The notes under the pieces: model-generated | Told to the model about the DNA's origin: nothing | The model's input: only the letters and a program-made list of their open reading frames with translations | Database searches by the model: none | Part shown: positions 57,216 through 64,000 of the stretch, one piece after another | How the letters are laid out: each line of letters starts with the position of its first letter | How positions within the stretch are numbered: the stretch's first letter is position 1 | Position numbers and translations under genes: made by a program | Source of the DNA: Vandiemenella viatica | Taxonomy: Eukaryota > Arthropoda > Insecta > Orthoptera > Morabidae | DNA: 64,000 nucleotides | Assembly: GCA_031002005.1 (NCBI GenBank) | Contig: CM061921.1 | Location: 130,122,036 to 130,186,035, forward strand | Direction: 5' to 3'

Positions 57216-59075
57216 TGAGTGTGTAAAGGATACTGCTTAGGAAGACAGTTTTATTTAACCTGGCTCGGAGGCACACTTCTCTGTAATAATCTTTGAATGA
57301 TCATTTCTATAGTTTCTGGTAAATTATAGTTTGCTTAGCTTAAAGCATAAGGGAGGAAGTAAGCTTTCCTCTAAACATAAGGTTTCATTGCAAGTACAGG
57401 TAATGGGAGGAACGTTTCATATAGAAGCTGATACCAAAAGCTAATTCATTAAATAAACCATTTTAAAAGCAGTAAAGACCCACAACACTTATTATAAGCA
57501 ATAAATAAACATTTTTTAATGGTAAAGAAACTTTAAACTAACCTGGAATAGGGTAATCCATTATTATCCAACTTGCAATCAATAGATTTTTGCTACGTGA
57601 GCATTTCACTATTTCTGAATACTTTTAAATGAAGTAGTTTTAAAATATTAATAATAATAATAATTAGAAAGAAAGTTAAATTCACTAAAATTCCGTAGTT
57701 TTAGACCCTGTAAATAACATAAATAAATTTTTAAACACTTCGATAAACACACTTTCACTTCCAACATAAGAACCAAGAATCTAGTATAACATATTATAAT
57801 TTCAGAACATTCCATGCAGTAGAACGGATTTTGTATAAATTTTTAAAATTATTTCGTTATTAAACACACGTGGTTTCACTTGAGATTTATTTGCGAGTAA
57901 ACCAAGCCACTTACGTAAATAAATCTACTGTCAAAACACATAACTAAATCTAAAGAAAATTCTGATAACTTTACTTTTTCGATATAAACTACACAAGAAT
58001 AGTTATTTAGCATAAACCAAGTGGACTTCTGAAACATTTCAAACCTAATCTTGATAAACTAATAACTTTGGCTATCTAACCATAGATTTTGACAAAATTT
58101 ACATCACTGGAATCAGGAATTAACATAGAATACTTTGGCACTAATTTTATTGCGATAATTTGCAATCCAGCAGAATTATTAAAAATTGGCTTAAATTCAA
58201 CATAGAGATAGGGAAATCCCTATTACTGTCGGAGACTCTTTATCACTACGCCGTTTAAACTAAATTCATTTTTAAGCAAACTAACCATTCGAGAATTCTC
58301 ACTAAGAATATTTTATGTACCTTGTGGATGAGACTATATACAGTTAAATTTTGAACACTTTCTATAATCACAATCATTTTACACTATTTTGGGAAAGTGG
58401 GTGAATACCTGATGTCACGCGGATTGGGTATACAAGTGGGTACCTCGTAGAGGGGGTTGTCTTTACGTCTTCACTGTTTTGTCTTTTCGTCTTTATTCTT
58501 TTGTCTTTGGTCTTTCGATTTCGGCTTTTGGCCTTTACTCCGCGAACGTGATGTAAGTTGAATCGATGGTGGTAGTTTTGGTGTGTGTTGAGTGGGTAGC
58601 CGGAAACTGGCTGTGCCAGGCTAGGAACGTGTGTCATCCATGATGATTTTCTTTGCAACTACCATGAACTTCGGTCGGTATTCTATCCTCTCCATAACTT
58701 TGCAATTTTTGGGAACCTTTGTTCTATCACCTACTCAACTGTAGAATGCAAATTTTTAAAAATGTGACTTTCAAAATAAACTTCAAAATTTTATTCAAGT
58801 GAACTTTTTGTGATTTCGTGGTAAACTGAAACCTTTTCTAAGTTTGTGGTTGAAACAAATTTAGTGGCGACCTTTAAGAATATCAGTTGAGAATTCCAGG
58901 CAGGTAACATGGTCAATTTAAAATTATTTAGTAAAATTCAATAGAACTTTGATTTCAAGTGAACTTTCAGCTAATGTACTAAGCCTATACCTAACCCCTG
59001 ATATAGCTTTTTCCCTTATATTTCATAGCACTGAAAATTATACATCCTTGAACATGGTCATCTACTGGTTGCTCT
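57216..59075. other. AT-rich sequence with a GC-richer GTCTTT-repeat island
   Basis: Mostly AT-rich with no recognisable genes. At 58460-58535 the hexamer GTCTTT recurs six or so times within a GC-richer 300-bp stretch of unknown origin. Confidence 0.3.
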
Positions 59076-60195
59076 AGTCTACATCTACATCCATACTCTG
59101 CAAATCACAAACATTGTGGGTGGCAAAGGGTGCTAAGCACCAAATCCTAAACCCGTGCATTCCAATCCTGAATAGCACGAGGAAAGAAGGAATACATAAA
59201 AGCATCAATATGGCATCTCATTTCTCGAATATTATCCCTCCGGTCATTGCGACCTAAATAGGTTGGCGGAAGAAGTATTTCATTGCACTCATAATTAAAT
59301 ACTTTCGCATATTCTCCAATAAATTCGATCGCAAACTACGTCATCTGTATTCCAAACTATCCCAGCCCAATCTATGTATCAATTCTGTGATGCTTTCATA
59401 AGGGCTGTAGCAACCAATCATTAATCGAGCGGCTCTCCTCTGCACCCTCTCCACTGAGTCGATCAGGCCCTTGCGATACGGATCCCAAACTCCACAACAG
59501 TAATCCAGATGCGGACGCACTAGTGTTTTATAAGCTATCTTCTTTGTATGAGCATTACAGTTCCTCAAAATACGACCTATGAATCGCAATTTAGAATTAG
59601 CTTTGCCTACGACAGATGTCCCATTTCATGTTGCTTTATACTATCACCCCCAGATACTTCATGGAATCAACCATGTCAACAGCTGAATTGTTTATTTTGT
59701 ACTCGTGAGCAATCTGATTCTTTTTGTTACTTATTCGCATTGCCTTGCACTTTTTGCAATTAAGTGTAAGCTGCCATTTATGACACCATTCAGAAATTGC
59801 ATCTAAATTGCGCTGAACTTCTAAGCACCTTATTCACTTCCTTCAGGAACCCCCGAAGTAACATCTATCTTAGAAGAGGCTTCCCCATCGACAACGACAT
59901 ACTGAAATTGACCAGTTAGAAAATCACGTATCCATTCGTAAATCTGATCCGGTATACCGTATGCTCGAATCTTTGCTAGAAGTCGGTTGTGTGGTAAAGA
60001 ATCAAAAGCTCTGAAAATTCAAGAAAATTGCATCAACATGTGAACCTGCATCGATAACTTTCATTACGTCATGGCAAAACAGGGCCAATTGTGTTTCACA
60101 CGATCTGTTCTTCTGAAATCCGTATTGACATGGTGTAAGTAACTCCTTCTCATCTAGAAACTTCATAATGTTAGAGCATATACAGTCCACCTTAA
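59076..60195 (-). mobile_element. LINE A copy 3, minus strand, 5'-truncated
   Basis: Minus-strand reading from 60190: CSNIMKFLDEKELLTPCQYG and FQKNRSCETQLALFCHDVMK, then the RT palm, a gap, and RFIGRILRNCNAHTKKIAYK, LVRPHLDYCCGVWDPYRKGL and GCYSPYESITELIHRLGW (59589-59341). It ends in the family's tail, CTACATCTACATCC on the plus strand at 59076. The catalytic FADD region is deleted or degraded. Dead copy. Confidence 0.8.
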
Positions 60196-60774
60196 GAGTG
60201 TAATATTATTGGAAGGAATTAGTAGAACCAGTATATAAATAAATATCATTACAGTTTTACGCTAATCAATTGGAATAAAATGTAGCACTGGGCCTCTTAT
60301 TTGCTGCATTTTATTACAGTATCAGTAATTACAACTTTAACCATAGGATCCACAATCTGAATTTAGGAGTAGAATTACTGAAATGTAGGGTAAGGTTGAT
60401 GAACTACCCCGCCAATAAGAATTGTCAGTGGGTGGAGCTTAATACCTTCCTGTTAGCCAGTCTTCCTTTTTGTTCCACGAATTGACTTTAGAAAATGAAT
60501 CGTATAAAATACAGATGGCACTGAATGTAATATCCACCAGTGGGATTCTAGATATTGTTAAAAATTGGGGTGATAGAATCTGAGAGGCCACTTGCTATGA
60601 GACATAATGTACATTCATGATAAACACTGTAATTTAAGACTAACATTCAGTTTTACAAAAACTCATCTATACTGTAGAAGCAGTGTTTGAGCAAGTACTC
60701 CTTCAGTCCTGAAATTAATTTAGTATTTTCTTTTACACATTTGAGCCTTTGTGAGACAATCTGGTTGCCAAAAG
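60196..60774. other. Unclassified sequence
   Basis: No recognisable coding or repeat features. Confidence 0.3.
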
Positions 60775-60945
60775 AAGTGGCACTTTTTGACAGAGGATAT
60801 TATTTGTGCTATAAGAAGCAGAAGCAGATAATTGAGGATGTGGGTTGTAAGGGATATGTAGAGATGAAGAGGTTAGCACAAGATAGGGATGGAGGATTGC
60901 ATCAAACCAATCGAATGACTGATGACTGCAAAAAAAATGTAATTC
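60775..60945 (+). mobile_element. RTE-type LINE 3'-end fragment
   Basis: Reads GYVEMKRLAQDRDGGLHQTN and RMTDDCKKN. The DNA ends in GCATCAAACCAATCGAATGACTGATGACTG-like sequence and an A-rich tail. It corresponds to the 3' end of the RTE remnant at 45970-46040. Only the last 55 or so codons remain. Confidence 0.55.
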
Positions 60946-61595
60946 TAGTGTCTGTCTAGTAATATGAGTGCATACCATTACTTGTTTGTAGTGTACACCT
61001 AGAAGCGTCATTTAAAAAAAAAAAACAATATAATAGTTTATAATATATATTTACAGGGCTGTGGTACAAATTGCGCAATTTGCATCTTGTTGAATAAAAG
61101 TCTACATGAGAATTTACTTTGAATCCATTACATAATTCTAATATTTTTGTCCTGCAATTTGTAGCATTTGATACTTAGAGGGGAGTTTACCCAGAATATA
61201 ATTCTATTCCTTAACATTAAGTGCACATACGTAAAATAAATATTCCTAATTGTTTCATTTGTTGTGTAACCAATATTCTTGTCATGTAGGAAATGGTGTT
61301 CAGTTTTTTACAAAGCTGTTCAATGTGTGTGTTCCATTTTAAATTATCTTCTATCACTATATCTTGAAATGTTATGTTTTCTACATTTTTAAGTCATATT
61401 GGAAATATATGGCATGTGTTTTTTCTGTGTTTATTATTAGATTGTTTTGAATATAACAATTTGAAATGTTTTTAGGACAGTGTTCAATATTTTTAGTTTA
61501 TTGTTCTTGGTACATTCTTATATTAATATGCTGATGTCATCTGGAAATTCGATATACTTTTGGCAATTAGTTGTTACTACTAGAGCATTTATATA

Positions 61596-63023
61596 CACAG
61601 ACGGAAAAAAAAATCCCAACACCAAGAAAAAATTATTGTAGAGTAATGAAATTTGGACAATGCATTTGTCAAGTTAACATGTTTAATTGATTAAATTTTC
61701 AAGATCACAGGTTAATTTAAGCTCAAGAAAATGCATTTCAAATGTGAAATACTGTTAAATTAATAGCCGGTGTAACCTCCAGAATTTTGAATGCAAGCCT
61801 GCAAACGTGAATGCATTGTGTCATACAGGTTTCGAATGTCACTTTGTGGTATGGAGTTCCATGCTTGTTGTACTTGTGCTGTCAATACTGGGACGGTCAG
61901 TGCTGGCTGTGGATGATGCTGGAGTTGTCGTCCAATGATATCCCATACGTGTTCAATTGGAGACAGATCTGGTGATCTCGCAGGCCAAGGTAACATGTCG
62001 ACACTCTGTAGAGCACGTTGCGAGACAACAGCGGTATGAGGGCGAGCGTTATCCTGTTGAAAAACTCCCCCTTGAATGCTGTTCATGAATGGCAGCACTA
62101 CAGGTTGAATTACCAGACTGACGTACAAATTTGCAGTCAGTGTGTTTGGTATAACCACAAGAGTGCTCCTGCTGTCAAAGGAAATTGCTCCCCAGACCAT
62201 GACTCCAGGTGTAGGTCCAGTGTGTCTAGGCCGCAGACAGTTTGGTTGCAGGCGTTCCCCTGGCCTCCTTCTGACCAACACTCGGCCATCACTGGCACCA
62301 AGGCAGAACCTGCTTTCATCAGAAAACACAACAGATCTCCACTCCGTCCTCCAATGAGCTCTGGCTTGACACCACTGGAGTCGCAAACGGCGATGGCTTG
62401 TAGTCAGTGGAATGCACGCTACAGGGCGCCTGGCTCGGAGCTGTCCTTGAAGTAACCGATTTCTAACAGTTCGTTGTGTCACTGTGGTACCAACTGCAGC
62501 TCGAATTTCTGCCGCAGACGCAGTACGATGCGCCACAGCTGTACGCCGAATACGGCGGTCTTCCCTCTCAGTAGTGCCACGTGGCCTCCCGGAACCCGGT
62601 CTTCTTGAGGCAGTACCATCCCTTGACCACTGCACCCAACAATCATGCACAGTGGATACATTCCGGCCAAGTCTTTCTGCAATATCGCGAAAAGAAAATC
62701 CACCTTCTCGTAGCCCTATTACACGACCTCGTTCAAACTCGGTGAGCTGTTGATAATGGCTTCTTCGTCTTCTTAAAGGCATTCTTGGCTAACATCAACT
62801 CACTATGTCAAAACTCAGCGGTAAATAACGTTCACAAACTTTACAGTGCGTATTTAAAGCAAACCTGATTTGCAAGCTCTGAGTAGCGCTACTAGCGCCA
62901 CACTTATGCGCGAAGCGCGAAATTTGAATCGATGTCATCTTTCAGATGTATAAACACGCCTACCAAATTTCGTTTATCTAACACAAGTCTTTCTTGGTGT
63001 TGGGATTTTTTTTTCCGTCTGTG
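61596..63023 (-). mobile_element. Complete Tc1-like transposon with 34-bp perfect inverted repeats
   Basis: A 1428-bp element. The 34-bp ends begin CACAGACGGAAAAAAAAATC and match perfectly in inverted orientation, with TA at 61594-61595 and 63024-63025 as target duplication. It holds a single intact transposase ORF on the minus strand. Perfect ends and an unbroken ORF inside a degraded LINE indicate a recent insertion. Confidence 0.95.
61760..62782 (-). CDS. Tc1-like transposase, intact, 340 codons
   Basis: Starts at an ATG (62782). Paired helix-turn-helix N-terminus (LTEFERGRVIGLREGGFSFR, RNVSTVHDCWVQW), a GRPRGTT AT-hook-like motif, then the DDE domain: VVFSDESRFCLG, GVMVWGAISFDSRSTLVVIP, GVFQQDNARPHTAVVSQRAL and ARSPDLSPIEHVWDIIGRQL. 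I count 32 residues between the second Asp and the Glu, against 34 in standard Tc1 (DD34E). It ends QNSGGYTGY. The enzyme excises and inserts its own element at TA. Length is normal for the family and there are no stops or frameshifts. Confidence 0.95.
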   Translation of the reverse strand: MPLRRRRSHYQQLTEFERGRVIGLREGGFSFRDIAERLGRNVSTVHDCWVQWSRDGTASRRPGSGRPRGTTEREDRRIRRTAVAHRTASAAEIRAAVGTTVTQRTVRNRLLQGQLRARRPVACIPLTTSHRRLRLQWCQARAHWRTEWRSVVFSDESRFCLGASDGRVLVRRRPGERLQPNCLRPRHTGPTPGVMVWGAISFDSRSTLVVIPNTLTANLYVSLVIQPVVLPFMNSIQGGVFQQDNARPHTAVVSQRALQSVDMLPWPARSPDLSPIEHVWDIIGRQLQHHPQPALTVPVLTAQVQQAWNSIPQSDIRNLYDTMHSRLQACIQNSGGYTGY

Positions 63024-64000
63024 TATATTAGGAACAGTACAGGTCCAAGAATTTACCCTTGTGGATGCTGTATTACATGTGTTTGCAATCTAAGTGCACA
63101 TAGCTTACAGTGATAGTTTTAAAACTACATTCAACATTCCTTAGCTACTTCTTTAACTCCTAGTTCTGATTTTATAAACAAGATATTAGGGTTAGTTATA
63201 TCAAATAGCAAGGACTGATCCAAGCATATTCCAGATACAAGTACTTTCACAGCAAGTTATTGTAAAATTTTGGTATAAAATGAAAAAAAGTGCTGTTTCT
63301 GTTTATTTATTCTTCCTAAATCCATATTGAATATTTGAGAATAACTTACTATTTTCTGAAAAGTTCCAGTCTTTCATGAAACAGTTTTTGTAAGATTTTA
63401 GATAAATGTGAGAGGGTTGACACAGGATGATAGTTTGATAAATTTTCTTTTAACCTTAAAAAAAAAAAAAAAAAAAAAAAATAGAGGTTTTGTTTTTGCC
63501 ATTAAGCCTATCTGGAAATATTCCTCTAGAATATATGAGAGAGGGGACAAGCTATTAATATAGCACATTTTATTTAAAAGAAAATCTGGAACATCATCAA
63601 TCCCAGATAATTTATATTTCAATCCTACATTTTCAATTAAGGGCTGATTAAAAAGGATTTTTATATTATGAGTGACATTCAGTGTTGATGCTGGACTTAT
63701 CATATTTTTTTATTGGGATATCAGCAATGTTTGAGAAAGGTATTAGACACCTTTAAAGGATCAGATATTATTTTTTTTATGGTATCACTATCTATCTGTC
63801 TCACTCCTACTTCTTTCTTTACTACTTTCCACTTTTGTTTGATTGTTAGTTGATTTCTTTTTGCCTGTCTTACTACTTTGTGAAGAACTTGTTTGTATTT
63901 TTTGAAATAGATACCATATTTTGGAGTTGTTTCCCGTGATTTTGAAATTTTATGTAACAGTTGTCTGTTTTTGTTGATATAAAGATTCCAGATGTAATCT

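Larger units (their letters stand above)
60950..64000 (-). mobile_element. LINE C copy 2, minus strand, split by a Tc1 element, continuing past the window
   Basis: Minus-strand pieces in order: KYKLSGIDDVPDFLLNKMCY with SYILEEYFQIGLM (63620-63500), a poly-T-interrupted segment, RT motifs around 63420-63050, the Tc1 insertion, then NCQKYIEF.DDISIL (61580-61530) and the 3' end at 61330-60950, which matches LINE C copy 1. The catalytic box reads FPDDISIL with Ala changed to Pro. Removing the Tc1 and one TA rejoins the RT reading. Degraded throughout. The left end of the protein lies beyond 64000. Confidence 0.7.

Noticed and set aside
1..64000. CRISPR arrays, bacterial operons, riboswitches or viral genes.
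   Set aside because: No regularly spaced repeats, no prokaryotic gene organisation and no virus-type proteins beyond LINE and Penelope enzymes were seen.

Overview
This is a stretch of animal nuclear DNA, most likely from a large-genome insect. The transposon mix and giant repeat-filled introns suggest an orthopteran such as a locust or grasshopper; that placement is inference. One host gene is visible: a plus-strand sugar/inositol transporter of the major facilitator superfamily, closest to SLC2A13 (proton myo-inositol cotransporter). Three internal exons can be placed with GT/AG boundaries and matching codon phases (1496-1735, 25700-25863, 30827-30929). They are separated by introns of about 24.0 kb and 5.0 kb. 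The gene's start lies left of the window. Its remaining exons lie downstream and were not identified.

Nearly everything else is transposable-element DNA in several insertion layers. From left to right: RTE-type LINE fragments (3.0-4.1 kb); an AT-rich ORF-poor block (4.8-18.9 kb) holding a broken CR1/jockey-group LINE ('LINE A', 13.2-16.2 kb); a second jockey-group LINE ('LINE C', 19-20.2 kb); an L2-like fragment ('LINE D', 21 kb); a Penelope-like element with inverted ends (21.5-22.5 kb); two small foldback insertions with target duplications (23.4 and 29.1 kb); two same-strand copies of 'LINE B' on either side of exon 3; and an intact DD41D mariner-type transposon (31.1-32.5 kb).

The right half holds nested stacks. 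An L2-like LINE with an ORF1 esterase domain (about 37.3-42.9 kb) is interrupted by a second Penelope-like element, which carries a tRNA-derived SINE. An RTE remnant (43.7-46.0 kb) is interrupted by a minus-strand mariner, itself interrupted by a 266-bp hAT-type MITE with a perfect 8-bp duplication. A second hAT MITE (48.8 kb) lies 26 bp from a full-length I-clade LINE (49076-55044, 11-bp target duplication, four or more frameshifts). LINE C (60.95-64 kb, minus strand) is split by an intact Tc1-like transposon with 34-bp perfect inverted repeats and a 340-codon transposase.

The observations most worth follow-up are: (i) five consecutive 3' UTR hairpins in the I-clade LINE whose different stems all present the loop consensus CYNTNTACA, plus a terminal hairpin before the (CAA)n tail and a GNRA-capped hairpin at the 5' end; (ii) a family of asymmetric inverted-arm insertions sharing a terminal CGCCGTGAAA motif with a Penelope-like element and carrying a hammerhead-like CTGANGA-hairpin-GAAA arrangement; and (iii) a block shared between the LINE B 3' UTR and the body of a tRNA-derived SINE.
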